Of a DNA stretch of 15,967 nt, positions 8,395-15,967 are shown in pieces. Numbering within the stretch: position 1 is the stretch's first letter; every line of letters begins with the position of its first letter. The translations under genes and the position numbers were made by a program. This DNA comes from Sulfitobacter sp. (GTDB taxonomy: Bacteria > Pseudomonadota > Alphaproteobacteria > Rhodobacterales > Rhodobacteraceae), in assembly GCA_026421135.1 (NCBI GenBank), contig JAPKCR010000006.1:1-15967 (forward strand), given 5' to 3'. The notes under the pieces were generated by a model, which did no database searches, had not been told where the DNA came from, and saw only the letters and a program-made list of their open reading frames with translations.

Positions 8395-8423
8395 TTGACC
8401 CTGACGAGGCAGCGGAGTAAACC
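8395..8423 (+). promoter_or_regulatory. Candidate nuo operon promoter
   Basis: In the 170-base gap before nuoA, TTGACC (8395-8400) matches the -35 consensus at 5 of 6 positions. A 17-base spacer follows, then TAAACC (8418-8423), which matches a -10 box weakly (3 of 6). The rest of 8324-8493 holds small overlapping inverted repeats (8442-8459 and 8456-8471) but no gene. A promoter is expected here because this is the only sizeable gap before the operon, but the -10 match is poor. Confidence 0.35.
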
Positions 8424-8480
8424 CCATTCAGTTAGGTTTGCCGCCTGACAGGTAAGGCGCATAGCCGCGCCACATACGCA

Positions 8481-8486
8481 AAGGAG
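8481..8486 (+). promoter_or_regulatory. nuoA ribosome binding site supporting a TTG start
   Basis: AAGGAG ends 7 bases before TTG 8494, ideal spacing. The in-frame ATG at 8503 would be 16 bases away, too far. This decides for the rare TTG start. Confidence 0.75.
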
Positions 8487-8493
8487 CTTCCCC

Positions 8494-9386
<893 letters not shown>

Positions 9387-9395
9387 GGGGCTGAT

Positions 9396-10001
9396 ATGTC
9401 AGAACAACTGAACGAACTAGGTTCCTACATCGAAGCCAAACGCCCCGACTGCATCTTGGGCTGGGATATTACCTTTGGTGAGTTGAACATGGACGTGACC
9501 CAAGCGAATTTGCCGGGTCTCGTGGAATTCATCAGGAGCGACGCAACCTGCCGCTTTACGTCGCTGGTAGATATTACCGCAGTGGATTACCCTGGCCGTG
9601 CGAAACGGTTCGACGTGGTTTACCACTTTTTGTCGATGTTCCAGAACCACCGGATCCGCCTACGGGTCGCGGCCCGCGAAGAAGACATGGTGCCGTCGAT
9701 CGTCGACATCCACCCGTCAGCCAACTGGTTCGAGCGTGAAGTATTCGACATGTTCGGTATCCTGTTCGCAGGTCACCCGGATTTGCGCCGGTTGCTGACC
9801 GACTATGGTTTCCGCGGTTACCCGCTGCGCAAGGATTTCCCGACCACGGGGTATACCGAAGTCCGCTATGACGAAGTCGAAAAGCGCGTTGTCTATGAAC
9901 CTGTGTCCCTCGTTCAGGAATACCGCCAGTTCGACTTCATGTCACCGTGGGAAGGGGCCGAATACATCCTTCCTGGTGACGAAAAGCAGGAGGCCAAGTA
10001 A
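9396..10001 (+). CDS. nuoC: NADH-quinone oxidoreductase subunit C
   Basis: Peripheral-arm subunit (30-kDa, NDUFS3 homologue) that braces NuoB and NuoD; it binds no cofactor. It has 201 residues with the family signature [20 protein letters not shown] (111-130) followed by [19 protein letters not shown]. It is a separate protein, not fused to NuoD as in E. coli, which is the usual alphaproteobacterial and mitochondrial state. It starts 9 bases after nuoB, and its TAA overlaps by one base the ATG of the small reading frame that follows (TAATG). Confidence 0.97.
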   Translation: MSEQLNELGSYIEAKRPDCILGWDITFGELNMDVTQANLPGLVEFIRSDATCRFTSLVDITAVDYPGRAKRFDVVYHFLSMFQNHRIRLRVAAREEDMVPSIVDIHPSANWFEREVFDMFGILFAGHPDLRRLLTDYGFRGYPLRKDFPTTGYTEVRYDEVEKRVVYEPVSLVQEYRQFDFMSPWEGAEYILPGDEKQEAK

Positions 10002-10174
10002 TGGGTGGCATCTGGTGGTTTATACTTTCAGCCCTGACAATCATTCCGATGGTCCGGCTTTTGCCGTTCTTCGGGATCAACAAATACTGGTCTGTGGCCT
10101 GCGTTGTCCCCTTTGGCGTCATCGCCTTGCTGTGGTGGATGGGCGTCAAACTGGCCGAGTTGGAGCGTAAATGA
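10001..10174 (+). CDS. Tiny two-helix membrane protein between nuoC and nuoD
   Basis: A 57-residue frame (58 codons with stop) starting in the nuoC stop codon (TAATG) and ending over the ATG of the next gene. It is not a family I can name. Two hydrophobic segments are seen, about 4-22 and 31-49, joined by a short loop with RLLPFFGINKYW; the C-terminus is charged (KLAELERK). Residues 18-50 align without gaps to residues 26-58 of the next protein, with 11 identities (including P22, G25, K28, W30, P37, W45, K50), so the two are probably paralogues. Tight coupling on both sides and an uninterrupted frame argue that it is real. A role in complex I assembly, stability or as an accessory subunit is inferred from position only. 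Confidence 0.7.
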   Translation: MGGIWWFILSALTIIPMVRLLPFFGINKYWSVACVVPFGVIALLWWMGVKLAELERK

Positions 10175-10377
10175 TGCTTACCAATATCGGGGGGCTTCCA
10201 GGAATAGTATTGATCCTTGTTTGGATCGTTAACTTCGTTGCTTTCTGGAAGCTTTGTCCTAAGGCCGGACTGTCGAAATGGTGGGCATTGGTTTTACTTT
10301 TCCCGCTTTTTTCCATCATTCTTCTTTGGGTGATAGCCTTCAAAAAATGGCCAACTGATAAAGGTGCTCTAGCATGA
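10171..10377 (+). CDS. Small two-helix membrane protein between nuoC and nuoD (paralogue of the preceding one)
   Basis: A 68-residue membrane protein overlapping the previous gene by 4 bases (ATGA) and nuoD by 4 bases. Predicted helices lie at about 10-26 and 38-57; between them is [12 protein letters not shown], and the C-terminus is polar (KKWPTDKG). The pattern of a P-x-x-G-x-x-K-x-W loop followed by a helix ending LLW is shared with the preceding 57-residue protein. Base composition is unusual: I count 90 G+C in 207 bases (43%), against about 53% for the neighbouring small gene and higher in the nuo genes. ATG 10174 is an alternative start. Extra reading frames are known in the nuo operons of Rhodobacter capsulatus and Paracoccus; function here is unknown. 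Confidence 0.75.
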   Translation: MMLTNIGGLPGIVLILVWIVNFVAFWKLCPKAGLSKWWALVLLFPLFSIILLWVIAFKKWPTDKGALA

Positions 10378-11600
10378 TGGACGGTACCAAAGGTTTCGAA
10401 GACGCCCTGACCGGCGAACAGAAAATCCGCAATTTTAACATTAACTTTGGACCGCAACACCCTGCGGCACATGGTGTTTTGCGCCTGGTTCTTGAACTGA
10501 ACGGCGAAATTGTTGAACGCTGCGACCCGCATATCGGCCTACTGCACCGTGGCACAGAAAAGCTGATGGAGAGCCGGACCTATCTGCAAAACCTGCCGTA
10601 TTTCGACCGGCTGGATTACGTGGCCCCGATGAATCAGGAACATGCTTGGTGTCTGGCGATCGAAAAGCTGACCGGCGTCGAAGTTCCGCGCCGCGCCTCG
10701 TTGATCCGCGTACTCTACTCCGAAATTGGCCGTATCCTGTCGCATTTGCTGAACGTCACCACGCAGGCGATGGATGTGGGCGCTTTGACGCCGCCGCTTT
10801 GGGGTTTTGAAGAACGCGAAGATCTCATGATCTTTTACGAACGCGCCAGTGGTGCGCGTCTGCACGCGGCCTATTTCCGCCCCGGCGGTGTCCACCAAGA
10901 TTTGCCGCCAGCTTTGCTGGACGATATCGAAACGTGGTCGCACAAGTTTTTGTCCGGATTCATGGTCGATATCGACGAATTGCTGACCGAAAACCGCATC
11001 TTTAAACAGCGCAATGCCGACATCGGCGTTGTCACGGCGCAAGACATCCAAGATTGGGGTTTTTCAGGCGTGATGGTGCGCGGATCCGGCATGGCTTGGG
11101 ATTTGCGCCGCGCGCAGCCTTATGAATGCTACGACGAGTTTGAGTTCCAGATCCCGACCGGTGTGAATGGCGATTGCTATGACCGCTACCTTGTCCGCAT
11201 GGAAGAGATGCGTCAGTCGACCTACATCATCCAGCAGGCCATCGCGAAACTGCGCGAACCCGAGGGGCAGGGCGATATCTTGGCCCGGGGCAAGATCACA
11301 CCGCCCAGCAGGGCAGCGATGAAGACCGACATGGAAAGCTTGATCCATCACTTCAAGCTTTACACCGAAGGGTTCCACGTTCCCGCTGGCGAAGTCTATT
11401 GCGCGGTTGAAGCGCCCAAGGGCGAATTCGGCGTGTATCTTGTCGCCGATGGCACCAACAAACCCTACCGCGCAAAACTGCGCGCACCGGGGTATCTGCA
11501 CCTGCAAGCAATGGATTACTTGGCCAAAGGCCACCAGCTGGCGGATGTCGCGGCGATCATCGGTACGATGGACATCGTCTTTGGCGAGGTCGACCGTTGA
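10374..11600 (+). CDS. nuoD: NADH-quinone oxidoreductase subunit D
   Basis: Peripheral-arm 49-kDa (NDUFS2) subunit that forms most of the quinone-binding cavity together with NuoB; it is related to the large subunit of NiFe hydrogenases but lacks the metal-binding cysteines. It has 408 residues. Signatures: [15 protein letters not shown] (23-37) with the quinone-headgroup histidine region, [13 protein letters not shown] (54-66), [17 protein letters not shown] (76-92), and the C-terminal DIVFGEVDR typical of the family's end. The start is ATG 10374 or the next codon, ATG 10377. The gene is coupled to the small membrane-protein gene upstream by a 4-base overlap. An 81-base gap follows before nuoE. 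Confidence 0.97.
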   Translation: MMDGTKGFEDALTGEQKIRNFNINFGPQHPAAHGVLRLVLELNGEIVERCDPHIGLLHRGTEKLMESRTYLQNLPYFDRLDYVAPMNQEHAWCLAIEKLTGVEVPRRASLIRVLYSEIGRILSHLLNVTTQAMDVGALTPPLWGFEEREDLMIFYERASGARLHAAYFRPGGVHQDLPPALLDDIETWSHKFLSGFMVDIDELLTENRIFKQRNADIGVVTAQDIQDWGFSGVMVRGSGMAWDLRRAQPYECYDEFEFQIPTGVNGDCYDRYLVRMEEMRQSTYIIQQAIAKLREPEGQGDILARGKITPPSRAAMKTDMESLIHHFKLYTEGFHVPAGEVYCAVEAPKGEFGVYLVADGTNKPYRAKLRAPGYLHLQAMDYLAKGHQLADVAAIIGTMDIVFGEVDR

Positions 11601-11614
11601 GCCGACCTGCCGTT

Positions 11615-11634
11615 TTCATTTTGCCAAATAAACT
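11615..11634 (+). repeat. 20-base intergenic element, copy 2
   Basis: This matches the reverse complement of 5694-5713 at 19 of 20 bases. It sits in the 81-base gap between nuoD and nuoE and runs directly into CCCGCCGGAGGC, which contains a short hairpin. It does not overlap any coding region. Confidence 0.6.
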
Positions 11635-11658
11635 CCCGCCGGAGGCACCTGCCGCCTC
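11633..11658 (+). promoter_or_regulatory. Overlapping alternative hairpins before nuoE
   Basis: CTCC (11633-11636) pairs with GGAG (11641-11644) around CGCC. GAGGC (11642-11646) pairs with GCCTC (11654-11658) around a 7-base loop. The two share bases 11642-11644, so they cannot form together. No T run follows. They may act in mRNA processing or stability inside the operon. Confidence 0.35.
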
Positions 11659-11681
11659 TGCCAGAACGAAAGCCTGATCTG

Positions 11682-12947
11682 ATGCTGCGCCGTCTACACC
11701 CTGACCAACCGACAAGCTTTGCCTTTACCCCTGACAACCAGGTATGGGCCGAAGCGCAGATCACTAAATACCCCGAAGGCCGTCAGGCCAGCGCGATTAT
11801 ACCGCTGCTGTGGCGCGCCCAAGAACAAGAAGGCTGGCTAAGCCGTCCTGCGATTGAACATGTATCTGAAATGCTGGGCCTTGCCTATATTCGTGGTCTT
11901 GAGGTCGCGACATTCTATTTCATGTTCCAGCTTCAGCCGGTGGGCAGCGTTGCGCATATTCAGGTGTGCGGCACTACGTCCTGCATGATCTGCGGCGCAG
12001 AAGACCTGATTGCGGTCTGCAAAGACAAGATCGCTGTTAAACCGCATGAAATCAGCGCCGATGGTAAATTTTCGTGGGAAGAAGTCGAATGCCTTGGGGC
12101 CTGTTCAAACGCGCCCATGGCCCAGATCGGCAAAGACTATTTCGAAGATCTGACCACCGACGGCTTTGCCGCGATGATCGACGATCTGGCAGCGGGTAAG
12201 GTACCTGTTCCGGGTCCGCAGAATGGCCGCTATGCTTCCGAGCCTTTGTCGGGATTGACCAGTCTCAAGGAATACGACAGCGGCAAGACCCAATATAACG
12301 CCAGCGCCCAGTTGGCCGTCGATATCGGTGACAGCATCAAGCGGATTGACGGGACAGAAGTCCCTTTTTCCGCACCTTGGCAAGGCAAAGATACTCGCAA
12401 AAAGTCACCCAAGGCAGCCAAGCGCGATGATCAGATGCCCCCGGCTGGCCCCGATGGTGCACAAGGCGGCCGGACCCCGGCAGAGCAAGCGGCACCGCGT
12501 GATGTGGGTGACAGTTCGGACAAAAAGTCGGAAGCCCCCGGCGAAGCAAAGGGTGTCGAAGCGATTGCCAAGCCTGCACAAGGCAGCGTCGCACCTGCGC
12601 CCAAAACACCCAAGTCCAAGCAAGGAATTGCTGTCTCGGCCGAGAAAAACGCCGAAGCGGCAGGTACAAAACCTGCAACGCTTGACGCGCCACGGGGCGG
12701 AACTGCGGATGATCTCAAGCTGATCAAGGGCATCGGTCCGAAGCTTGAAAAGCTGGTTAACTCACTGGGTTTCTTCCATTTCGATCAGGTCGCCAACTGG
12801 AGCGCAGATGAACTGGCATGGGTTGATGAGAACCTTGCAGGGTTCAAGGGGCGTGCCACCCGCGATACTTGGGTTGCACAGGCCAAAAGGCTGGCAGCAG
12901 GCGAAGAAACAGAATTCTCGTCCCGCGCCAAAAAAGATGGTATCTAA
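11682..12947 (+). CDS. nuoE: NADH-quinone oxidoreductase subunit E with long C-terminal extension
   Basis: Residues 1 to about 190 are a normal NuoE (24-kDa, NDUFV2 homologue): a helical bundle, then a thioredoxin-like fold holding the 2Fe-2S cluster N1a. Ligands are Cys96 and Cys101 (CGTTSC) and Cys137 and Cys141 (CLGAC). The protein continues to 421 residues, about twice the usual length. Residues about 200-338 form a polar, Ala/Pro/Lys/Glu-rich and probably disordered linker. Residues 340-410 form a compact domain ([15 protein letters not shown], then [12 protein letters not shown] and FKGRATRD) resembling the helix-hairpin-helix-like domain of COG3743 proteins. The same domain ends the next gene's product. 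The frame is continuous, so this is a true fusion. The start at 11682 has no strong ribosome binding site. Confidence 0.94.
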   Translation: MLRRLHPDQPTSFAFTPDNQVWAEAQITKYPEGRQASAIIPLLWRAQEQEGWLSRPAIEHVSEMLGLAYIRGLEVATFYFMFQLQPVGSVAHIQVCGTTSCMICGAEDLIAVCKDKIAVKPHEISADGKFSWEEVECLGACSNAPMAQIGKDYFEDLTTDGFAAMIDDLAAGKVPVPGPQNGRYASEPLSGLTSLKEYDSGKTQYNASAQLAVDIGDSIKRIDGTEVPFSAPWQGKDTRKKSPKAAKRDDQMPPAGPDGAQGGRTPAEQAAPRDVGDSSDKKSEAPGEAKGVEAIAKPAQGSVAPAPKTPKSKQGIAVSAEKNAEAAGTKPATLDAPRGGTADDLKLIKGIGPKLEKLVNSLGFFHFDQVANWSADELAWVDENLAGFKGRATRDTWVAQAKRLAAGEETEFSSRAKKDGI

Positions 12948-12989
12948 CAAGAATAATAGATCATCTTGAATGGCAGAAAAGGGACGAAC

Positions 12990-13919
12990 ATGACAATTTT
13001 GACAGAAAAAGAACAATGTAAACAAGGGTGCACACGTTGGGGGGCTGGTATCGGCCTTGGTACTGCTCTCTTGTTTTGGCTGATCTTCGGATGGGGCTTT
13101 TTCCTGTCCTTGATTCTCGGCGTTATCTTTGGTGTGGCCGCGTTTTTCGTTCTGTCAAATATGTGGTGTGACAAGATTTCTGATGCACCTTTGACTACTT
13201 CTGCACCGACTTCTAGCGCAGCGGCTTCGGGATCTCCTGCAAAGGCAACCGCCGCACCTGCAAAGACAACCGCACCGGAAGCAAAGGCTGCACCAGAAGC
13301 ACCTGCTACTCAGGCACCCAAGTCCGCTTCGGGTGGGAAAGCATCTGCTGACGTTGGCGGTGCCGCAACAGAGGCGACGGCAGGCACATCCGCTGCCGCA
13401 GCATCGGAAAAATCCGTGTTTTCTGGCATGAAGCCAAGTGCGCCGTTGAAAGGTCAACAAGAACTGGCCGGGCGCAAAGGCACCTATAAATACGAAGCGC
13501 CCAAGGCCGAGGTCGTCCCGGTCAAAAAAGCAGCAGCGCCGAAAAACGCCGCTGCACCCAAAAAGAAAGCGGTCAAATCTGCTGCACCTGCTGCGGCACC
13601 GACAGCGCCAGCGGCTTTTGCGGATATCCCTGCGGGCACAGTCGAAAGCCAACCCGAAACTCTGACGCAAGCACGTGCCGGTGGCGCGGATGACCTGAAG
13701 CTGATCAGCGGTGTGGGCCCCAGGTTGGAACAGACCTTGAATGAGCTTGGGTTCTATCACTTTGACCAGATCGCCAAATGGGGTCCACAGGAAATTGCGT
13801 GGGTTGACGCAAGGGTTCGCTTTAAGGGCCGTATTGCGCGGGACAACTGGATGGGGCAGGCGGCCACATTGGCCGCTGGCGGTGAGCCCCAAGTCGCTGC
13901 CCGCAAACCGAAAACCTAA
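12990..13919 (+). CDS. Membrane-anchored protein with C-terminal helix-hairpin-helix-like domain
   Basis: A 309-residue protein in three parts. Residues about 17-58 are strongly hydrophobic and glycine-rich (likely two helices, or one hairpin around GWGF at 34-37). Residues about 62-228 are a low-complexity Ala/Pro/Lys/Thr-rich linker, basic in its second half. Residues 231-297 form a domain with GVGPRLE, LGFYHFDQIAKW, IAWVD and FKGR. That domain matches the NuoE C-terminus at about 41 of 67 positions by eye. ATG 12990 follows AAAAGGGA (12977-12984); the upstream TTG at 12966 lacks support. A helix-hairpin-helix-like fold is often linked to nucleic acids, but placement between nuoE and nuoF suggests a structural or assembly role in complex I. 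Function is unknown. Confidence 0.88.
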   Translation: MTILTEKEQCKQGCTRWGAGIGLGTALLFWLIFGWGFFLSLILGVIFGVAAFFVLSNMWCDKISDAPLTTSAPTSSAAASGSPAKATAAPAKTTAPEAKAAPEAPATQAPKSASGGKASADVGGAATEATAGTSAAAASEKSVFSGMKPSAPLKGQQELAGRKGTYKYEAPKAEVVPVKKAAAPKNAAAPKKKAVKSAAPAAAPTAPAAFADIPAGTVESQPETLTQARAGGADDLKLISGVGPRLEQTLNELGFYHFDQIAKWGPQEIAWVDARVRFKGRIARDNWMGQAATLAAGGEPQVAARKPKT

Positions 13920-13941
13920 AACCGGATATGGTGCCTGACAG

Positions 13942-14169
13942 ATGACCGAGGAAGAGAACATCGCACTTGCCCGCAAGGGTCGGATGGTGGCGTTGGTCAT
14001 AGCAGGCACCATGTTGCTTTGGATCGCGGTGCAGTGGATTGCACCGCAATTCGGACTGCCCGGGCGCTATGCTTTGTTGTTCGATTTTGCTGCTTTGGGT
14101 GCCCTGATCTGGGCGATGGTAAATATTTATCAGATGCGCAAAGCCCGCGCGGCAAGCCGCAACGAGTAA
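13942..14169 (+). CDS. DUF5337-like small membrane protein
   Basis: A 75-residue protein: a charged N-terminus ([14 protein letters not shown]), two membrane helices (about 15-34 and 44-64), and a basic, polar tail ([10 protein letters not shown]). From memory it resembles the DUF5337 family found in Rhodobacterales nuo operons just before nuoF; no function is known for that family. It begins 22 bases after the preceding gene, with only a weak ribosome binding site, and ends 73 bases before nuoF. Position and size suggest an accessory or assembly protein of complex I, which is inference. Confidence 0.82.
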   Translation: MTEEENIALARKGRMVALVIAGTMLLWIAVQWIAPQFGLPGRYALLFDFAALGALIWAMVNIYQMRKARAASRNE

Positions 14170-14208
14170 AAGTAAACGCGGTACGCCGCACAAGAATAGA
14201 ACAGTAAG

Positions 14209-14223
14209 CGCAGCAGTGCTGCG
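14209..14223 (+). promoter_or_regulatory. Perfect 15-base palindromic hairpin before nuoF
   Basis: CGCAGCA and TGCTGCG flank a single central G. In RNA this can form a 6-pair stem (CGCAGC/GCTGCG) with a 3-base loop. It ends 5 bases before the nuoF ribosome binding site AAAGGGAAG (about 14229-14237). No T run follows, so it is not a terminator. It may be an mRNA processing or stability element or a protein-binding palindrome. Confidence 0.45.
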
Positions 14224-14242
14224 AGACAAAAAGGGAAGCGAC

Positions 14243-15538
14243 ATGCTCCAGGATCAAGACCGCATATTTACCAATATCTACGGTATGCACGACCGGACGC
14301 TGAAAGGCGCGCAGGCGCGTGGCCATTGGGATGGCACGGCGAATATCCTGAAGAATGGCCGTGACTGGATCATCGACCAGATGAAGGCATCGGGCTTGCG
14401 TGGTCGCGGTGGTGCGGGTTTCCCGACTGGTCTGAAGTGGTCTTTCATGCCCAAGGAAAGCGACGGCCGCCCCAGCTATCTGGTGGTGAACGCTGACGAA
14501 TCCGAACCGGGTACCTGTAAAGACCGCGAAATCATGCGTCATGATCCGCACACGCTGATCGAGGGGTGCCTGATCGCCAGCTTCGCCATGCAAGCCAAAG
14601 CCTGCTATATCTATATTCGCGGCGAATATATCCGCGAGAAAGAAGCACTTCAGGCCGCGATTGATGAGGCCTATGATGCGGGTCTGGTTGGCAAGAACGC
14701 CTGCAAATCCGGCTATGATTTCGACATCTACCTACACCACGGGGCAGGCGCGTATATCTGCGGCGAAGAAACTGCGCTGCTGGAAAGCCTTGAGGGAAAA
14801 AAAGGTATGCCGCGCATGAAGCCACCATTCCCAGCAGGGGCTGGCCTGTATGGTTGCCCGACTACGGTGAACAACGTGGAATCAATTGCTGTTGTGCCGA
14901 CGATCCTGCGCCGTGGGCCCGAATGGTTCTCGAGCTTTGGTCGCCCCAACAATGCGGGTACAAAGCTGTTTGCGATTTCCGGTCACGTGAACAACCCTTG
15001 CGTTGTCGAAGAAGCGATGAGCATCGGTTTCGAAGAACTGATCGAAAAGCATTGTGGCGGTATTCGCGGTGGCTGGGACAACCTCAAGGCTGTTATCCCG
15101 GGCGGGTCGTCTGTACCGATGATCCCCGGCGCGCAAATGCGCGATGCGATCATGGATTTCGATTACCTGCGCGAGCAGCGGTCGGGTCTTGGCACGGCTG
15201 CGGTTATCGTCATGGACAATTCCACCGATGTGATCAAAGCGATCTGGCGTTTGGCCAAATTTTATAAACACGAAAGCTGTGGCCAGTGCACGCCATGTCG
15301 TGAGGGCACCGGCTGGATGATGCGCGTGATGGACCGACTGGTGACAGGCGATGCCGAACCCGAAGAAATCGACATGCTGCTGGATGTGACCAAGCAAGTT
15401 GAAGGTCACACAATCTGTGCCCTGGGGGATGCCGCCGCTTGGCCAATCCAAGGCTTGATCCGCCACTTCCGTGACGAAATAGAAGACCGTATCAAGCACA
15501 AGCGAACCGGTCGCGTCAGTGCCGTGGCGGCGGAATGA
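14243..15538 (+). CDS. nuoF: NADH-quinone oxidoreductase subunit F
   Basis: The 51-kDa (NDUFV1) subunit that oxidises NADH. It holds FMN and the 4Fe-4S cluster N3 and works with NuoE. It has 431 residues, the normal length. The FMN/NADH glycine motif is [10 protein letters not shown] (54-63); a second glycine-rich segment, [19 protein letters not shown], begins at 167; N3 ligands are Cys346, Cys349 and Cys352 (CGQCTPC) and Cys392 (HTICALGD). The ATG at 14243 is chosen over GTG 14216 because AAAGGGAAG lies 6-14 bases upstream and family members begin with this residue context. The stop overlaps the next gene by 4 bases (ATGA). Confidence 0.97.
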   Translation: MLQDQDRIFTNIYGMHDRTLKGAQARGHWDGTANILKNGRDWIIDQMKASGLRGRGGAGFPTGLKWSFMPKESDGRPSYLVVNADESEPGTCKDREIMRHDPHTLIEGCLIASFAMQAKACYIYIRGEYIREKEALQAAIDEAYDAGLVGKNACKSGYDFDIYLHHGAGAYICGEETALLESLEGKKGMPRMKPPFPAGAGLYGCPTTVNNVESIAVVPTILRRGPEWFSSFGRPNNAGTKLFAISGHVNNPCVVEEAMSIGFEELIEKHCGGIRGGWDNLKAVIPGGSSVPMIPGAQMRDAIMDFDYLREQRSGLGTAAVIVMDNSTDVIKAIWRLAKFYKHESCGQCTPCREGTGWMMRVMDRLVTGDAEPEEIDMLLDVTKQVEGHTICALGDAAAWPIQGLIRHFRDEIEDRIKHKRTGRVSAVAAE

Positions 15539-15948
15539 TCATGGAAGCATTTGCCGCCTATAGCCACGCAATTACATCCCTTGCCCTTTGGGCGCTGCTT
15601 ATGAGCGTCCTAGGTGCGTTATCGACCCGTGGGCGCAGCCCAGAAAACCGGTGCGACTGTGGCAAGCCCAAGCGTAATTACGACGATCCCTGGTATCGCA
15701 GTGAACGTGCGTTCATGAATGCTGTTGAAACATCCGGCCCGTTCATCGGGGCAACCGTTGCGGCCATTCTAATCGGTGCGTCGCCCTTCTGGGTAAATCT
15801 GTTCGCGTCGGCCTTTATCGTCGCGCGCCTTGCTATGGCGTTCGTCCATATTCGCACAACGCATCAACCAGCGCGGTCACTGTGTTTTGTCGCGGGCCTG
15901 ATTTGCATACTAGCGTTGATCATCATGACGATCGTCGCGGCATTCTAG
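15535..15948 (+). CDS. MAPEG-family membrane protein
   Basis: A 137-residue integral membrane protein with four hydrophobic segments (about 10-30, 69-83, 86-105, 114-136). The loop after the first helix holds a C-x-C pair (Cys40, Cys42) in [12 protein letters not shown], followed by [15 protein letters not shown], which matches the RAxxNxxE pattern of MAPEG (membrane-associated eicosanoid and glutathione metabolism) proteins, and ARLAMAFVH later on. Bacterial members mostly have no assigned substrate. The start at 15535 overlaps the nuoF stop by 4 bases; ATG 15541 is an alternative. It should lie directly before nuoG, so it is translated with complex I. Glutathione-dependent activity is possible but unproven. 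Nothing is visible in the last 19 bases of the window. Confidence 0.85.
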   Translation: MIMEAFAAYSHAITSLALWALLMSVLGALSTRGRSPENRCDCGKPKRNYDDPWYRSERAFMNAVETSGPFIGATVAAILIGASPFWVNLFASAFIVARLAMAFVHIRTTHQPARSLCFVAGLICILALIIMTIVAAF

Positions 15949-15967
15949 GCACGCGTGACTTTAGTGC

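Noticed and set aside
8324..8420. Possible intrinsic terminator after the epimerase (CGGG...CCCG and GTACAGC repeats)
   Set aside because: The stems are only about 4 pairs long and no T run follows.
8442..8471. Possible riboswitch or leader RNA before nuoA
   Set aside because: Only two short overlapping 5-pair stems are present; no known riboswitch core could be recognised and the space is too small for most classes.
12328..12733. Several alternative frames across the NuoE linker, raising the idea of a separate gene or frameshift
   Set aside because: The NuoE frame runs without interruption from the 2Fe-2S domain to the HHH-like domain, and the linker codons fit the same strand and frame; alternative frames have no domain or start signal.
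13155..14012. Minus-strand open frame (285 codons) opposite the membrane-anchored HHH-domain gene
   Set aside because: The Cys/Arg/Phe-rich low-complexity product mirrors the Ala/Pro/Lys-rich linker on the plus strand; the plus-strand frame has a membrane anchor, a recognisable domain and a ribosome binding site.

Overview
The window is a dense, single-strand stretch (every gene on the + strand, roughly 55-60% GC by eye) from an alphaproteobacterium. It is most likely a member of the Rhodobacterales (Roseobacter group). The evidence is a complex I (nuo) operon interrupted by extra small reading frames, a NuoE with a long C-terminal extension, a DUF5337-type protein before nuoF, and a MAPEG protein directly after nuoF. 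The species cannot be named from the sequence alone.

Region 1 (1-7370) is a leucine/isovalerate catabolism cluster. It starts inside an AMP-forming acyl-CoA synthetase (5' end outside the window). It continues with the carboxyltransferase subunit of 3-methylcrotonyl-CoA carboxylase (mccB), a 140-residue ASCH-domain protein, the biotin-carrying subunit (mccA), a glutathione S-transferase-like protein, hydroxymethylglutaryl-CoA lyase (mvaB/liuE) and a crotonase-family hydratase (liuC type). Together these would turn 3-methylcrotonyl-CoA into 3-methylglutaconyl-CoA, HMG-CoA, and finally acetoacetate plus acetyl-CoA. Isovaleryl-CoA dehydrogenase is not in the window and may lie upstream. Several genes overlap by 1-8 bases, so the block looks like one transcript.

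Region 2 (7421-8323) is a stand-alone extended short-chain dehydrogenase/epimerase of unknown substrate. It is followed by about 170 bases without a gene (8324-8493), which holds a candidate nuo promoter and the nuoA ribosome binding site.

Region 3 (8494-15948) is the first half of a proton-pumping NADH:quinone oxidoreductase operon, in the order nuoA, nuoB, nuoC, two tiny membrane proteins, nuoD, nuoE, a membrane-anchored protein, a DUF5337-like protein, nuoF, MAPEG protein. nuoG and the rest presumably follow outside the window. The extra genes are the least understood part. The two tiny proteins between nuoC and nuoD align to each other without gaps over 33 residues and look like a tandem paralogous pair. 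NuoE carries a C-terminal helix-hairpin-helix-like domain that recurs at the C-terminus of the membrane-anchored protein encoded immediately downstream, suggesting a matched module added to both. A 20-base element is found twice in opposite orientation, upstream of mvaB and between nuoD and nuoE.

I found no RNA genes, CRISPR arrays, insertion sequences or broken genes.
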